This document shows, piece after piece, positions 49,773-61,154 of a DNA stretch of 64,000 bases. Source of the DNA: Roseomonas acroporae (GTDB lineage Bacteria > Pseudomonadota > Alphaproteobacteria > Acetobacterales > Acetobacteraceae). A program made the position numbers and the translations under genes. The stretch lies in assembly GCF_023223525.1 (NCBI RefSeq), contig NZ_JALPRX010000001.1, forward strand, positions 1 through 64,000. The letters run 5' to 3'. Position 1 is the first letter of the stretch. Each line of letters opens with the position of its first letter. The notes beneath the pieces are model-generated. The model was not told the origin of the DNA. It saw nothing but the letters and a program-made list of their open reading frames with translations, and did no database searches.

Positions 49773-51833
49773 ATGGCGAAGGTCACGGTTGACGGGATCG
49801 AGGTCGAGGTCCCGAACGGCTCCTCGGTCATCCAGGCCTGCGAGGCGGCGGGGAAGGAGATTCCCCGCTTCTGCTATCACGAGCGCCTCTCGGTGGCCGG
49901 CAATTGCCGCATGTGCCTCGTGGAGGTGGAGAAGGTCCCCAAGCCCGTCTCCTCCTGCTCCTACCCCGTGGCCGACGGCATGGTGGTCAAGACCGACAGC
50001 CCGATGGCGCGCAACGGCCGCCGCGGGGTGATGGAATTCCTGCTGATCAACCACCCGCTGGACTGCCCGATCTGCGACCAGGGCGGCGAGTGCGACCTGC
50101 AGGACGAGGCGGTGGCCTACGGCGCCGACCACAGCCGCTACATGGAAGAAAAGCGGGCGGTCAAGGAGAAGCACTGGGGCCCGCTGGTGAAGACGGTGAT
50201 GACGCGCTGCATCCAGTGCACGCGCTGCATCCGCTTCGCCACCGAGATCGCCGGCGTGCCCGAGCTGGGCGCCACCAACCGCGGCGAGAACATGGAGGTC
50301 GGCACCTACGTCGAGAAGGCGCTGACCACCGAGCTTTCCGGCAACCTGATCGATCTCTGCCCGGTCGGCGCGCTGACCAGCCGCCCCTACGCCTTCGTCA
50401 CCCGTCCCTGGGAGCTGCGCAAGACCGACAGCGTGGACGTGCTGGACGCGGTCGGCGCCAGCATCCGGGTCGATGCACGCGGCCCGGAGATCCTGCGCGT
50501 GCTGCCGCGTACCAACGAGGCGGTGAACGAGGAGTGGCTCGCCGACCGCTCCCGCTTCGCGCCGGTGGACGCGCAGAAGCGCCGCCGGCTCGACCGCCCC
50601 TGGGTGAAGCGTGACGGCGCGCTGAAGCAGGCGGAATGGGTCGATGCCTTCAAGGCGATCGCCGACCGCCTGAAGGGCGTGTCGGGCGAGCGCATCGGCG
50701 CCGTGGCCGGCGACCTCGTGGACGCCGAGTCCGTGGTGGCGCTGAAGGACCTGATGACCGCCCTCGGCAGCGCCAATCTCGACTGCCGGCAGGACGGCGC
50801 CGCGATCAACCCGGTGCGGCGCGAGTTCTACACCTTCAACACCACCATCGCCGGCATCGAGGAGGCGGACGCGCTGCTGATCATCGGCAGCAACCCGCGC
50901 CTGGAGGCGCCGGTGCTGAACGCGCGCATCCGCAAGCGCAGCCTGCTCGGCAAGTTCCCGATCGGCGTGATCGGGGAGAAGGCGGATCTAACCTACGGCT
51001 ACACGCATCTCGGCGACGGCCCCGGCGCCATCGGCAATCTCGGCGACTTCGCCGAGGTGCTGAGCAAGGCCGAGCGCCCGATGCTGATCCTCGGCCGCGG
51101 CGCCCTGGCGCGCCCGGACGGTGCCGCGATCCTCGGCGCCACCTGGCGGCTCGCGGAATCGAGCGGCATGCTCGAGGAAGGCTGGAACGGCTTCAACCTG
51201 CTGCACCGCTTCGGCGGCCAGGTCGGCGCGCTCGATCTCGGCTTCGTGCCGGGCGCCGGGCCGGGGGGCGGCAAGGATCTCGCCGACATGCTGGATGGCG
51301 GCGTGGACGTGCTCTGGCTGCTCGGCGCCGACGAATTCGACGTCTCGCGCATCCCGGCCGGCACCTTCGTCATCTACCAGGGCCATCACGGCGACCGCGC
51401 CGCGGCGCGCGCCGACGTGATCCTGCCGGGGGCGACCTACCTCGAGAAGGACGCGACCTACGTGAACACGGAGGGCCGCGTGCAGCGCGGCCGACTCGCC
51501 GTGCATCCGCCGGGCGAGGCGCGCGAGGACTGGCGCATCATCCGCGCCGCCAGCGAACTGCTCGGCCACAAACTGTCCTATGACGACCTGGCCGGCGTGC
51601 GCCGGCGGCTCGCCGCGGTGAACCCGGTCTTCGGCACGGTGGCCACGCTCGCCCGTCGCGGCTGGGCCGACACCGCCGCCCCCGGCAACGGTGGCGCCCT
51701 GGACGACACGCCCTTCGCGCCGACCCCGGCGAATTACTGGCAGGTCGGCACGATCGGCCGCGCCTCGCCCACCATGGCGGAATGCGCCGCCACCTACCTG
51801 CCGGCGGCCGCGCCGTCGCTTGCCGCGGAGTAG
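49773..51833 (+). CDS. nuoG: NADH-quinone oxidoreductase subunit G
   Basis: 686 residues, the largest peripheral subunit. The N-terminal ferredoxin domain (FCYHERLSVAGNCRMCLVE, [2Fe-2S] N1b) is followed by the His/Cys cluster N5 (PICDQGGECDLQDEA), the N4 cluster (TRCIQCTRCIRF, ending in DLCPVGAL) and a molybdopterin-oxidoreductase-like domain without cofactor. The length is typical of the alphaproteobacterial form and shorter than in E. coli. Confidence 0.97.
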   Translation: MAKVTVDGIEVEVPNGSSVIQACEAAGKEIPRFCYHERLSVAGNCRMCLVEVEKVPKPVSSCSYPVADGMVVKTDSPMARNGRRGVMEFLLINHPLDCPICDQGGECDLQDEAVAYGADHSRYMEEKRAVKEKHWGPLVKTVMTRCIQCTRCIRFATEIAGVPELGATNRGENMEVGTYVEKALTTELSGNLIDLCPVGALTSRPYAFVTRPWELRKTDSVDVLDAVGASIRVDARGPEILRVLPRTNEAVNEEWLADRSRFAPVDAQKRRRLDRPWVKRDGALKQAEWVDAFKAIADRLKGVSGERIGAVAGDLVDAESVVALKDLMTALGSANLDCRQDGAAINPVRREFYTFNTTIAGIEEADALLIIGSNPRLEAPVLNARIRKRSLLGKFPIGVIGEKADLTYGYTHLGDGPGAIGNLGDFAEVLSKAERPMLILGRGALARPDGAAILGATWRLAESSGMLEEGWNGFNLLHRFGGQVGALDLGFVPGAGPGGGKDLADMLDGGVDVLWLLGADEFDVSRIPAGTFVIYQGHHGDRAAARADVILPGATYLEKDATYVNTEGRVQRGRLAVHPPGEAREDWRIIRAASELLGHKLSYDDLAGVRRRLAAVNPVFGTVATLARRGWADTAAPGNGGALDDTPFAPTPANYWQVGTIGRASPTMAECAATYLPAAAPSLAAE

Positions 51834-51839
51834 CGCCAC

Positions 51840-52850
51840 GTGACCGCCTTCTTCGCCACGCCCCTCGGCCTGCTGATCATCACGCTGGCCCAGACCCTGG
51901 CCCTGCTGGTGCCGGTGCTGATCGGCGTCGCCTACCTCACCTATGCCGAGCGCAAGGTGCTGGCGGCGATGCAGCTCCGCCGCGGCCCCAACGTGGTCGG
52001 CCCCTTCGGCCTCCTGCAGCCCTTCGCCGACGCGCTGAAGATGCTGATGAAGGAGACGATCATCCCGACCGGGGCGAACCGCGCCCTGTTCATCATGGCG
52101 CCGATGCTCACCTTCATCCTGGCGATGCTCGCCTGGGCGGTGATCCCGGTGAACGACGGCTGGGCGATCGCCGACATCAACGTGGGCGTGCTGTACCTGT
52201 TCGCCATCTCCTCGCTCGGCGTCTACGGCATCATCATCGCGGGCTGGGCGAGCAACTCGAAGTACGCCTTCCTCGGCGCGCTGCGCTCGGCGGCGCAGAT
52301 GGTGTCCTACGAGGTCTCGATGGGCTTCGTGATCGTCACCGTCCTGCTCTGCGTCGGCTCGCTGAACCTGACCGAGGTGGTGCGGGCGCAGCAGAACGTC
52401 TGGTTCTGCCTGCCGCTCTTCCCGATGTTCATCATCTTCTTCATCTCCATCCTGGCGGAGACGAACCGCGCGCCGTTCGACCTGCCGGAAGGCGAGTCGG
52501 AGCTGGTGGCGGGCTTCTTCGTGGAATACAGCGCCATGGCCTTCGCGCTGTTCTTCCTCGGCGAATACGCCAACATGATGCTGATGAGCGCGCTCACCAC
52601 CATCCTGTTCCTCGGTGGCTGGCTGGCGCCGTTCAACATGGAGCCCTTCACCTGGATCCCCGGGCCCATCTGGTTCATCCTGAAGATCTGCTTCTGCCTG
52701 TTCGTGTTCCTCTGGGTCCGCGCCACCTTTCCGCGCTACCGCTACGACCAGCTCATGCGCCTCGGCTGGAAGGTGTTCCTGCCCTTCAGCCTCGCCTGGC
52801 TGCTGCTGACGGCGGTGGTTCTGAAGGTGATGGGCTGGCTGCCCGCATGA
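51840..52850 (+). CDS. nuoH: NADH-quinone oxidoreductase subunit H
   Basis: 336 residues, eight membrane helices, joining the membrane arm to the peripheral arm at the quinone channel. Typical segments are [37 protein letters not shown] and [20 protein letters not shown]. The GTG start lies 6 bases after nuoG. The stop overlaps the ATG of a 26-codon ORF. Confidence 0.98.
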   Translation: MTAFFATPLGLLIITLAQTLALLVPVLIGVAYLTYAERKVLAAMQLRRGPNVVGPFGLLQPFADALKMLMKETIIPTGANRALFIMAPMLTFILAMLAWAVIPVNDGWAIADINVGVLYLFAISSLGVYGIIIAGWASNSKYAFLGALRSAAQMVSYEVSMGFVIVTVLLCVGSLNLTEVVRAQQNVWFCLPLFPMFIIFFISILAETNRAPFDLPEGESELVAGFFVEYSAMAFALFFLGEYANMMLMSALTTILFLGGWLAPFNMEPFTWIPGPIWFILKICFCLFVFLWVRATFPRYRYDQLMRLGWKVFLPFSLAWLLLTAVVLKVMGWLPA

Positions 52851-52927
52851 ACGCCCCGAACCGCCCGCTTGCCGCGCCCCGCCTTGCCGAGACGGACGCC
52901 CGGGGCTATGCCCCGGCAACGAGGTAA
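52847..52927 (+). CDS. Very small ORF between nuoH and nuoI (26 codons)
   Basis: The ATG overlaps the nuoH stop (ATGA) and the TAA ends 3 bases before the nuoI ATG, filling the gap exactly. The product ([20 protein letters not shown], then six more residues) is basic and proline-rich, with no known family. It may only maintain ribosome flow between nuoH and nuoI, or be a chance frame. Confidence 0.3.
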   Translation: MNAPNRPLAAPRLAETDARGYAPATR

Positions 52928-52930
52928 CCC

Positions 52931-53419
52931 ATGGCCGCACTCGACCGCGCTGCGCGCAGCCTGCTGCTTGCCGAGCTCGTCTCCGGCATGGCGCTGACGC
53001 TGCGCTATTTCTTCAAGCCGAAGGTGACGATCAACTACCCCTTCGAGAAGGGGCCGATCTCGCCCCGCTTCAAGGGGGAGCACGCGCTGCGCCGCTACCC
53101 GAACGGCGAGGAGCGCTGCATCGCCTGCAAGCTGTGCGAGGCGGTCTGCCCGGCGCAGGCCATCACCATCGAGGCCGAGCCGCGCGAGGACGGGTCCCGC
53201 CGCACCACGCGCTACGACATCGACATGGTGAAGTGCATCTACTGCGGCCTCTGCGAGGAGGCCTGCCCGGTCGATGCGATCGTCGAGGGGCCGAATTTCG
53301 AGTTCGCCACCGAGACCCGCGAGGAGCTGATCTACCACAAGGAGAAGCTTCTCTCGAACGGCGACCGCTGGGAGCCGGAGCTGGCCAAGCGGCTCGAGCT
53401 CGACGCCCCCTATCGCTGA
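52931..53419 (+). CDS. nuoI: NADH-quinone oxidoreductase subunit I
   Basis: 162 residues, TYKY subunit with two [4Fe-4S] clusters (N6a, N6b) in the motifs [16 protein letters not shown] and [16 protein letters not shown]. The N-terminal helix lies along the membrane. The length and motifs match the alphaproteobacterial family exactly. It is followed after 77 bases by nuoJ. Confidence 0.98.
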   Translation: MAALDRAARSLLLAELVSGMALTLRYFFKPKVTINYPFEKGPISPRFKGEHALRRYPNGEERCIACKLCEAVCPAQAITIEAEPREDGSRRTTRYDIDMVKCIYCGLCEEACPVDAIVEGPNFEFATETREELIYHKEKLLSNGDRWEPELAKRLELDAPYR

Positions 53420-53496
53420 ACCAAATCGGCCACACGCCCCGGATCCCGCACGATGAGCCCCCCGATGCGCCTTAGGCCCTGCCAGGAGCGCGCCCG

Positions 53497-54249
53497 ATGA
53501 TCGCGGCGCTCGCCTTCTACGTCTTCGCCGCCATCCTGATCGCCTCCGCGGTCATGGTGGTCACGTCGCGCAACCCCGTGCACAGCGTTCTGTTCCTGAT
53601 CCTGGCCTTCTTCAACGCGGCGGCGCTGTTCCTGATCGCGGGGGCCGAATTCCTGGCGATGATCCTGGTCATCGTCTACGTGGGCGCGGTCGCGGTGCTG
53701 TTCCTGTTCGTCGTGATGATGCTGGACATCGACTTCGCCCAGCTCCGCGAGGGCTTCCAGCGCTACGCCCCGATCGGCGCGGTGGTCGGCGCGATCCTGT
53801 TCCTGGAGCTGGTTCTGGCGGTCGGCTCCTGGCAGTTCGCGGGCGACGCGCCCGGGCTGCGCATGGCGCCGATGCCGGGCAACATGACCAACACCCAGGC
53901 GCTGGGCCGGCTGATCTACACGGACTACGTGTTCCTGTTCCAGGCGGCCGGCCTCGTGCTGCTGGTCGCGATGATCGGCGCCATCGTGCTGACGCTGCGC
54001 GACAAGCCGCCCGGCTCTCGCCGCCAGGACATCGGCCAGCAGATCGCGCGAACCAACACGGTGCTGCTGCAATCCGTCCCCACCGGCGCCGGGCTGAAGC
54101 AGCTCGGCATCCGCCGCCCGCCGACGCCCGAGGAGCTGGCGCCGCGGAAGGCGCTGGCGCACGGCCACGACGACCACGGGCATGGCGCCCACGGGCACGA
54201 CGGTCACGGGCACGACGACCACGCAACCAGCCAGGGCGGGCATCACTGA
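53497..54249 (+). CDS. nuoJ: NADH-quinone oxidoreductase subunit J with histidine-rich tail
   Basis: 250 residues, five membrane helices, ND6-type subunit of the proton-pumping arm; the conserved helix is [20 protein letters not shown]. After the last helix comes a cytosolic tail with [11 protein letters not shown] and then about 30 residues containing 11 His and 5 Asp ([20 protein letters not shown] and on), which is not part of the usual NuoJ fold and may bind metal. ATG 53497 follows a GGAG-like site. nuoK starts 1 base after the stop. Confidence 0.96.
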   Translation: MIAALAFYVFAAILIASAVMVVTSRNPVHSVLFLILAFFNAAALFLIAGAEFLAMILVIVYVGAVAVLFLFVVMMLDIDFAQLREGFQRYAPIGAVVGAILFLELVLAVGSWQFAGDAPGLRMAPMPGNMTNTQALGRLIYTDYVFLFQAAGLVLLVAMIGAIVLTLRDKPPGSRRQDIGQQIARTNTVLLQSVPTGAGLKQLGIRRPPTPEELAPRKALAHGHDDHGHGAHGHDGHGHDDHATSQGGHH

Positions 54250-54250
54250 G

Positions 54251-54559
54251 ATGGCGATCGGGCTCGGCCACTACCTGACGCTCAGCGCCATCCTGCTGGT
54301 GCTCGGCATCTTCGGCATCTTCCTCAACCGTAAGAACATCATCGTCATCCTGATGTCGGTGGAGCTGATCCTGCTCTCGGTGAACCTGAACTTCGTGGCC
54401 TTCTCGGCCGCGCTGCAGGACCTCGCCGGCCAGGTCTTCGCCATGTTCGTGCTCACCGTCGCCGCCGCCGAGGCGGCCATCGGCCTCGCCATCCTCGTCG
54501 TCTACTTCCGCAACCGCGGCACGATCGAGGTCGAGGACATCTCGACCCTGAAGGGCTGA
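54251..54559 (+). CDS. nuoK: NADH-quinone oxidoreductase subunit K
   Basis: 102 residues, three membrane helices, ND4L-type. Conserved buried glutamates are in [18 protein letters not shown] and [17 protein letters not shown]. It starts 1 base after nuoJ and ends 5 bases before nuoL. Confidence 0.98.
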   Translation: MAIGLGHYLTLSAILLVLGIFGIFLNRKNIIVILMSVELILLSVNLNFVAFSAALQDLAGQVFAMFVLTVAAAEAAIGLAILVVYFRNRGTIEVEDISTLKG

Positions 54560-54564
54560 CAGGC

Positions 54565-56481
54565 ATGTTCGTCGGCGCCGTCTTCTTCCCGCTGCTGGGG
54601 GCGACCCTGGCAGGCTTCTTCGGCCGCTGGCTGGGCGACAAGGTCAGCCAGTGGATCACCGTGGCCTGCATGGTGCTCGCCGCCATCTGCGGCGTCTCGG
54701 CCTTCGCGCAGGTCGCGATGGGCCACGCGCCCACCACGGTCCCCATCGTCACCTGGATGGACGTGGGCAGCCTGGAATTCTCCTGGGCGCTCCGCTACGA
54801 CACGCTCTCGGTGATGATGGTGGCGATGGTCACCTGCATCTCGACGCTGATCCACCTCTACAGCGTCGGCTATATGAGCCACGACGCCACCATCCCGCGC
54901 TTCTTCGCCTACCTGTCGCTCTTCACCTTCATGATGCTGATGCTGGTGACGGCGGACAACCTCGTGCAGCTCTTCTTCGGCTGGGAGGGCGTGGGCCTCG
55001 CGAGCTACCTGCTGATCGGCTACTGGTACGAGCGCGAGAGCGCCAACCGCGCCGCGATGAAGGCCTTCATCGTCAACCGCGTCGGCGACCTGTTCTTCAC
55101 CCTCGGCGTCGCGCTGACCTTCTGGACCTTCGGCACGGTCGAATTCCCGGCGATCTTCGCCGCCGTGCCGCAGCACGCCAACGATACCTTCATGGGCATC
55201 CGCTCGCTCGAGCTGATCGGCGTGCTGCTCTTCCTCGGTGCCTGCGGCAAGTCGGCGCAGATCGGCCTGCATGTCTGGCTGCCGGACGCGATGGAGGGCC
55301 CGACCCCCGTCTCCGCGCTGATCCACGCCGCCACCATGGTCACCGCCGGCGTGTTCCTGATGGCGCGCATGTCGCCGCTGATGGAGTACGCCCCGGTCGC
55401 GCTGACCGTCGTGACGATCGTCGGCGCCACCACCGCCCTGTTCGCCGCGACGATCGGTTGCGTGCAGAACGACATCAAGCGCGTCATCGCCTACTCGACC
55501 TGCTCGCAGCTCGGCTACATGTTCTTCGCGGTCGGGGTCGGGGCCTACCAGGGCGCGGTGTTCCACCTCTTCACCCACGCCTTCTTCAAGGCGCTGCTCT
55601 TCCTCGGCGCGGGCTCCGTCATCCACGCCATGTCGGACGAGCAGGACATCCGCCGCATGGGCGGCATCTGGACGAAGATCCCCGTCACCTACGCGGTGAT
55701 GTGGATCGGCAGCCTAGCCCTGGCCGGCGTGCCCTTCTTCGCCGGCTACTACTCGAAGGACTTCGTGCTGGAGGCCGCCTACGCCGCGCACAGCGGCGCC
55801 GGCATGTACGCCTTCGCCTGCGGCATCGTGGCGGCCTTCCTGACCGCCTTCTACTCCTGGCGCCTCATCATCCTCACCTTCCACGGCACCCCGCGCGCGG
55901 ACCATCACACGATGGAGCACGTGCACGAGAGCCCGCTGGTGATGCTGATCCCGCTGCTGCTGCTCGCGGCCGGCGCCATCCTGACCGGCTACCTGTTCGC
56001 GCCGCTCTTCATCGGCCACCACTGGCAGGAGTTCTGGAACGGCGCCATCGTCAACGGCGAGCACAACCACATCATGCACGCGGCGCACGAGACGCCGGAA
56101 TGGGTGGGCCTGCTGCCCACCGTCGTCGGCGTCGCCGGCATCGCGCTCGCCTACGCGCTCTACATGTTCTTCCCGGAGGTGCCCGGTCGCCTCGCCCGCA
56201 GCTTCCGCGGCCTCTACCTGTTCCTGCTGAACAAGTGGTACTTCGACGAGCTGTACGACGCGATCTTCGTCCGCCCGACCCGTCGGCTCGCCATGTTCCT
56301 CTGGAAGGTCGGCGATGCGCGCATCATCGACGGCGTGCCGAACGGCGCCGCGGCGCTCTCGGTCGACGCCTCGCGCGGGCTGGTGCGGCTGCAGAGCGGC
56401 CGCGTCGCCAGCTACGCCTTCGCGATGCTGATCGGCCTCGTCATCCTCGTCTCCCTGTTCCTGATCGGGCGCATCCGATGA
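54565..56481 (+). CDS. nuoL: NADH-quinone oxidoreductase subunit L
   Basis: 638 residues, the distal antiporter-like proton pump with about 16 membrane helices and the long lateral helix near the C terminus. Typical are [20 protein letters not shown], the lysine-containing [20 protein letters not shown] and [16 protein letters not shown]. It overlaps nuoM by 4 bases. Confidence 0.98.
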   Translation: MFVGAVFFPLLGATLAGFFGRWLGDKVSQWITVACMVLAAICGVSAFAQVAMGHAPTTVPIVTWMDVGSLEFSWALRYDTLSVMMVAMVTCISTLIHLYSVGYMSHDATIPRFFAYLSLFTFMMLMLVTADNLVQLFFGWEGVGLASYLLIGYWYERESANRAAMKAFIVNRVGDLFFTLGVALTFWTFGTVEFPAIFAAVPQHANDTFMGIRSLELIGVLLFLGACGKSAQIGLHVWLPDAMEGPTPVSALIHAATMVTAGVFLMARMSPLMEYAPVALTVVTIVGATTALFAATIGCVQNDIKRVIAYSTCSQLGYMFFAVGVGAYQGAVFHLFTHAFFKALLFLGAGSVIHAMSDEQDIRRMGGIWTKIPVTYAVMWIGSLALAGVPFFAGYYSKDFVLEAAYAAHSGAGMYAFACGIVAAFLTAFYSWRLIILTFHGTPRADHHTMEHVHESPLVMLIPLLLLAAGAILTGYLFAPLFIGHHWQEFWNGAIVNGEHNHIMHAAHETPEWVGLLPTVVGVAGIALAYALYMFFPEVPGRLARSFRGLYLFLLNKWYFDELYDAIFVRPTRRLAMFLWKVGDARIIDGVPNGAAALSVDASRGLVRLQSGRVASYAFAMLIGLVILVSLFLIGRIR

Positions 56482-57998
56482 ACGCCGCCGGCTTCCCGCT
56501 GCTCTCGCTGCTCACCTTCCTGCCGCTGGCGGGGGCGGTGTTCATCATGTCGGTGCGCGGCGACGACGCCACCGTCGCGGCCAATGCGCGCTGGACGGCG
56601 CTCTGGACCAGCCTGCTGGTCTTCGCCCTCAGCCTGATCCTCTGGTTCCGCTTCGACACCTCGACCGCCGACTTCCAGTTCGTCGAGCAGATCGACTGGC
56701 TCCCGGAATTCGGCGTCGGCTACCACATGGGCGTGGACGGCATGTCCGTCCTCTTCGTCCTGCTCTCCACCCTGCTGACGCCGCTCTGCATCCTCGCCTC
56801 CTGGGAGTCGGTGCAGACCCGCGTGCGCGACTACATGATCGCCTTCCTGGTCCTCGAGACCATGATGGTCGGCATGTTCTGCGCGCTCGACTTCATCCTG
56901 TTCTACATCTTCTTCGAGGCCGTCCTGATCCCGATGTTCCTCATCATCGGCGTCTGGGGCGGGCCGCGCCGGGTCTACGCGGCGTTCAAGTTCTTCCTCT
57001 ACACGCTGCTCGGCTCGGTGCTGATGCTGCTGGCGATCCTCGCCATCTGGTACCGCTTCGGCACCACCGACATCCCGACCCTCTTCGCCCAGCCCGCGCT
57101 GCCGACCTCCTGGCAGGCCTGGATCTTCTTCGCCTTCCTCGCCAGCTTCGCGGTGAAGGTGCCGATGTGGCCGGTCCACACCTGGCTGCCCGACGCACAC
57201 GTCGAGGCGCCGACGGCGGGCTCGGTGATCCTGGCCGGCGTGCTGCTGAAGATGGGCGGGTACGGCTTCCTCCGCTTCTCCCTGCCGCTGCTGCCCAACG
57301 CCAGCGCCGAGTTCGCGCCGCTGATCTTCGCCCTCTCGGTGATCGCCGTCGTCTACACCTCGCTGGTGGCGCTGGCGCAGGAGGACATGAAGAAGCTGAT
57401 CGCCTATTCCTCGGTCGCCCACATGGGCATCGTCACGATCGGCCTCTTCACCTTCAACCAGCAGGGCCTCGCCGGCTCGATCTTCCAGATGCTGAGCCAC
57501 GGCGTCGTCTCCGGCGCGCTGTTCCTCTGCGTCGGCGTGCTCTACGACCGCGTCCACAGCCGCGAGATCGCCCGTTACGGCGGCGTCGCCAAGATCATGC
57601 CCTCCTACGCGCTGGTCTTCATGCTGTTCACCATGGCCAGCATCGGCCTGCCCGGCACCGCCGGCTTCGTCGGTGAGTTCCTGGTGATCGTCGGCGCCTG
57701 GCACGCCAGCCCCTGGCTCGCCTTCGGCGCGGCGCTCGGCATGATCCTCGGCGCCTGCTACATGCTCTGGCTGTACCGCCGCGTGATCTTCGGCCGCATC
57801 ACCCGCGACGACCTGCGGGCGCTGCTCGACCTCAGCCCGCGCGAATACGCCGTCTTCGCGCCGCTGATCCTGCTGACGCTGTGGATGGGCGTCTATCCGC
57901 AGTCCTTCCTCTCCTTCTTCGAGGTGAGCGTCGCCGCGCTGATCCAGCGCCACGAGGCCGCCCTCAGCCTGCCGCGCCTCGCGGGGATCGCGCCATGA
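56478..57998 (+). CDS. nuoM: NADH-quinone oxidoreductase subunit M
   Basis: 506 residues, 14-helix antiporter-like subunit. The motif [20 protein letters not shown] (conserved Glu), [20 protein letters not shown] and [13 protein letters not shown] are diagnostic. ATG 56478 overlaps the nuoL stop. Confidence 0.98.
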   Translation: MNAAGFPLLSLLTFLPLAGAVFIMSVRGDDATVAANARWTALWTSLLVFALSLILWFRFDTSTADFQFVEQIDWLPEFGVGYHMGVDGMSVLFVLLSTLLTPLCILASWESVQTRVRDYMIAFLVLETMMVGMFCALDFILFYIFFEAVLIPMFLIIGVWGGPRRVYAAFKFFLYTLLGSVLMLLAILAIWYRFGTTDIPTLFAQPALPTSWQAWIFFAFLASFAVKVPMWPVHTWLPDAHVEAPTAGSVILAGVLLKMGGYGFLRFSLPLLPNASAEFAPLIFALSVIAVVYTSLVALAQEDMKKLIAYSSVAHMGIVTIGLFTFNQQGLAGSIFQMLSHGVVSGALFLCVGVLYDRVHSREIARYGGVAKIMPSYALVFMLFTMASIGLPGTAGFVGEFLVIVGAWHASPWLAFGAALGMILGACYMLWLYRRVIFGRITRDDLRALLDLSPREYAVFAPLILLTLWMGVYPQSFLSFFEVSVAALIQRHEAALSLPRLAGIAP

Positions 57999-59416
57999 AC
58001 TGGACGCTCGCCATGCCGGAGCTGGTGCTCGCCTGCGCCGGCCTCGCCATCCTGCTCGTGGGCGTGATCCCGCGCGCCAACATGAACCAGATCGTCTCGA
58101 TGCTGGTGATCGGCGCGCTGCTGCTGGCCGGCGTGCTGCTGCTCGGGCAGGAGGACGGCATCGCCTTCGGCGGCCAGTACGTCGCCGACGCCTTCGGCCG
58201 CTTCATGAAGCTGCTGGTGCTGGTCGCGGCCGCGCTCGGCCTCGTCCTCGCCCTCGACTTCAACGAGAGGGAAGGGCTCGCGAAGTTCGAGTTCCCGGTC
58301 CTGCTCCTCTTCGCCACCGTCGGCATGATGATCATGGTCTCGGCCAACGATCTGATGTCGCTCTATCTCGGGCTGGAGCTGCTCTCGCTCTCCCTCTACG
58401 TGGTCGCCGCCTTCAACCGCGATTCCGGGCGTTCCGCCGAGGCCGGCCTCAAGTACTTCGTGCTCGGTGCGCTCGCCTCCGGCCTGCTGCTCTACGGCAC
58501 CACGCTGGTCTACGGCTTCGCCGGCACCACCAACTTCACCCGCCTCGCCGAGGCGCTGAACGCGCCCGAGAGCGCCCCCACCGGCGTCGTGCTCGGCATG
58601 GTGTTCATCGTCGCCGGCCTCGCCTTCAAGATCTCGGCCGTCCCCTTCCACATGTGGACGCCGGACGTGTACGAGGGCGCGCCGACGCCGGTCACCGCCT
58701 TCTTCGCCTCCGCGCCCAAGCTCGCCGCCATCGCGCTGCTGGTGCGCGTGCTGATGGGGCCCTTCGGCGACCTCGCCGCGCAGTGGCACCAGATCCTGGT
58801 GCTGCTCTCCGCCGCCTCGATGATCCTCGGCGCCTTCGCCGCGATCGGCCAGCGCAACATCAAGCGCCTGATGGCCTACTCCTCGATCGGCCATATCGGC
58901 TACGCGATGATGGGCATCGCCATGCACTCCCGCGTCGGGCTGCACGGCACGCTGCTCTACATGGCGATCTACCTGTTCATGAACGCCGGCACCTTCGCCG
59001 TGCTGGTCGCCATGCGCCGCGGCGGCCGCACCGTCGAGCGGATCGACGACCTCGCCGGCGTCGGCCGCACCGACCCGGCCATGGCCTTCTGGATGGCCGT
59101 GTTCATGTTCTCGATGGCCGGCATCCCGCCGCTCGCCGGCTTCTTCGGCAAGCTCTACGTCTTCCTGGCGGCGGTGCAGGGCGGTGTCTGGTGGCTGGCC
59201 GTGATCGGCGTGCTGACCAGCGTCGTCTCCGCCTACTACTACCTGCGCATCATCAAGGTGATGTACTTCGACGCGCCGGCAGGGGCGCTGGACGCGCGTC
59301 CGGCCAGCCTCTCCATGGTGATGGCGGGAGCGGGCATCCTCAACATCCTGTTCTTCCTGTTCCCCGCCCCGGTGCTCGCGGCGGTGCAGGTGGCGGTGGC
59401 GGCGCTGATGGGGTGA
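57995..59416 (+). CDS. nuoN: NADH-quinone oxidoreductase subunit N
   Basis: 473 residues, 14-helix antiporter-like subunit nearest to NuoK. Typical are [40 protein letters not shown] and [17 protein letters not shown]. It overlaps nuoM and birA by 4 bases each, so birA and coaX probably sit in the same transcript. Confidence 0.98.
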   Translation: MNWTLAMPELVLACAGLAILLVGVIPRANMNQIVSMLVIGALLLAGVLLLGQEDGIAFGGQYVADAFGRFMKLLVLVAAALGLVLALDFNEREGLAKFEFPVLLLFATVGMMIMVSANDLMSLYLGLELLSLSLYVVAAFNRDSGRSAEAGLKYFVLGALASGLLLYGTTLVYGFAGTTNFTRLAEALNAPESAPTGVVLGMVFIVAGLAFKISAVPFHMWTPDVYEGAPTPVTAFFASAPKLAAIALLVRVLMGPFGDLAAQWHQILVLLSAASMILGAFAAIGQRNIKRLMAYSSIGHIGYAMMGIAMHSRVGLHGTLLYMAIYLFMNAGTFAVLVAMRRGGRTVERIDDLAGVGRTDPAMAFWMAVFMFSMAGIPPLAGFFGKLYVFLAAVQGGVWWLAVIGVLTSVVSAYYYLRIIKVMYFDAPAGALDARPASLSMVMAGAGILNILFFLFPAPVLAAVQVAVAALMG

Positions 59417-60210
59417 CGGCCGCGCCGTCCTCCCCGGGGGCCACCCCGCTGCGGCCGCCTCCCGACTGGCGGCTGGAATTGCACGATTCGCTGCCCAGCA
59501 CCGCCGACCTGATCGCGGCGCGCGCCGCCGGGGGGGAGGCGGAGGGGCTGGCCGTGCTGGCCCGCCGGCAGACCGCCGGCCGGGGCCGGCAGGGCCGTTC
59601 CTGGGTGGGCATCGAGGGCAACCTGTTCCTCAGCGTGCTGCTGCGCCCCGAGACGATGCTGCGCGAGGCGCCGCAATGGTCGCTGCTCGCCGGCGTCGCC
59701 CTGGTCGATGCCGTCCTCCCGTTGCTGCCCGATCCGTCCCGGCTGCGCCTGAAGTGGCCGAACGACCTGCTGCTCGGCGGTGCCAAGCTGGCCGGCATCC
59801 TGGTCGAGAGCAGCGCCGGCCCGGAAGGGCGGCTCGCCTGGCTCAATCTCGGCTTCGGGGTCAACCTCGCCGACGCGCCGCCATTGCCGGACCGGCCCGT
59901 CACCAGCCTCGCCGCCGCCGGGATCGCGCCGCCCGCGCCGGAAGCCTTCGCCCCCCGCCTCCTGGCGATGCTGGACCGCTGGCGCCGCGTTCCAGCCGCC
60001 GAGGGCTTCGCCCCGGTCCGGGCCGCCTGGCTGCGCCACGGCCCACCCCTGGGCAGCGCGATCTCGGTGCGCCAGGCGGATGGAATCCGTTCCGGCCACT
60101 TTGCCGGCCTCGACGGCGATGGCAGGCTGCTGCTCGAGGCGTCCGGCCGCCTCCTCGCCCTTTCGGCCGGCGAGGTGGCGGCCGGGGAGATCGCGGCTCC
60201 GGGAGGATAG
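59413..60210 (+). CDS. birA: Biotin--[acetyl-CoA-carboxylase] ligase
   Basis: 265 residues. Ligase motifs are [14 protein letters not shown] (biotinyl-AMP loop), [18 protein letters not shown] and LGFGVNLA. There is no N-terminal DNA-binding domain, so it is the monofunctional type that attaches biotin to the BCCP subunit but does not repress biotin genes. The GTG at 59413 overlaps the nuoN stop by 4 bases and places about 20 non-conserved residues before the core. nuoN-birA-coaX is a conserved order in alphaproteobacteria. Confidence 0.95.
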   Translation: MTAAPSSPGATPLRPPPDWRLELHDSLPSTADLIAARAAGGEAEGLAVLARRQTAGRGRQGRSWVGIEGNLFLSVLLRPETMLREAPQWSLLAGVALVDAVLPLLPDPSRLRLKWPNDLLLGGAKLAGILVESSAGPEGRLAWLNLGFGVNLADAPPLPDRPVTSLAAAGIAPPAPEAFAPRLLAMLDRWRRVPAAEGFAPVRAAWLRHGPPLGSAISVRQADGIRSGHFAGLDGDGRLLLEASGRLLALSAGEVAAGEIAAPGG

Positions 60211-60212
60211 CC

Positions 60213-61013
60213 ATGCTGCTGGCCATCGACGCAGGCAACACCAACGTCGTCTTCGCCGTGCACGATGGCGCGGAATGGCGCGGCCGCTGGCGGATCGCGA
60301 TGCGGCCCGACCGCACCAGCGACGAGTACGCCGTGTGGCTGCTCGCCCTGCTCCAGCACACCGGGCTGCAGCCGGCCGCGATCGGCCGTTGCGTCATCGG
60401 CACCGTGGTCCCGGCCGCGCTCTACAACCTGCGCCGCCTCTGCCGCGAATGGTTCGACTGCGAACCGCTGGTGGCCCGCGCCCGGCTCGACTGGGGCTTC
60501 GAGATCCGGGTGGACAACCCGGAGGATGTCGGCGCCGACCGGCTGCTGAACGGCCTCGCCGCGCACCACCTCTACCACGGCCCCCTGGTGGTGATCGATT
60601 TCGGCACCGCCACCACCTTCGACGTGGTGGACCGGGACGGCTCCTATCTCGGCGGCGTGATCGCCCCCGGCATCAACCTTTCCATCGAGGCGCTGCACCA
60701 GGCGGCGGCCCGGCTGCCCCGGATCGGCATCGGGCGGCCGCAATCGGTGATCGGGCGCAACACCGTCGCCGCCATGCAGTCCGGCATCTACTGGGGCTAT
60801 GTCGGCATGGTGGAGGGGCTGGTGGCGCGCACCATCGCCGAGTACGGCGCCCCGCTCCAGGTGGTCGCGACCGGCGGCCTCGCCCCGCTCTTCGCCGAGG
60901 GCACCACCGTGATCGGCCGCATCGACCCCGACATCACCCTGGAGGGGCTGCGCCTGTTGGCGGACCGCAACCCGGTCCCCATCTCTGCCAGAACCGCCCG
61001 CGACTCCGTCTGA
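60213..61013 (+). CDS. coaX: Type III pantothenate kinase
   Basis: 266 residues, first enzyme of coenzyme A synthesis (pantothenate to 4'-phosphopantothenate), type III. ATP motif [11 protein letters not shown] is at the N terminus, pantothenate-site [12 protein letters not shown] is in the middle, and the second acidic motif is [18 protein letters not shown] lies 7 bases before the ATG. Confidence 0.96.
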   Translation: MLLAIDAGNTNVVFAVHDGAEWRGRWRIAMRPDRTSDEYAVWLLALLQHTGLQPAAIGRCVIGTVVPAALYNLRRLCREWFDCEPLVARARLDWGFEIRVDNPEDVGADRLLNGLAAHHLYHGPLVVIDFGTATTFDVVDRDGSYLGGVIAPGINLSIEALHQAAARLPRIGIGRPQSVIGRNTVAAMQSGIYWGYVGMVEGLVARTIAEYGAPLQVVATGGLAPLFAEGTTVIGRIDPDITLEGLRLLADRNPVPISARTARDSV

Positions 61014-61154
61014 GAACCAGTGGCAGACCGTCCGATCAGGCCCGAGGCCGACCGGGAAAGCCCCGCGATTTCAGCAGGTGTTCTTGCGCAGGCCCGATTT
61101 CCTGACAAACTCTGACCCGATCGGATACCCGACATTGACGAACTGCCACGCGCC

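Noticed and set aside
61014-61154. A promoter before RNase J (TTGACG near 61135)
   Set aside because: TTGACG lies too close to the start codon and no matching -10 element is present; too weak to list.
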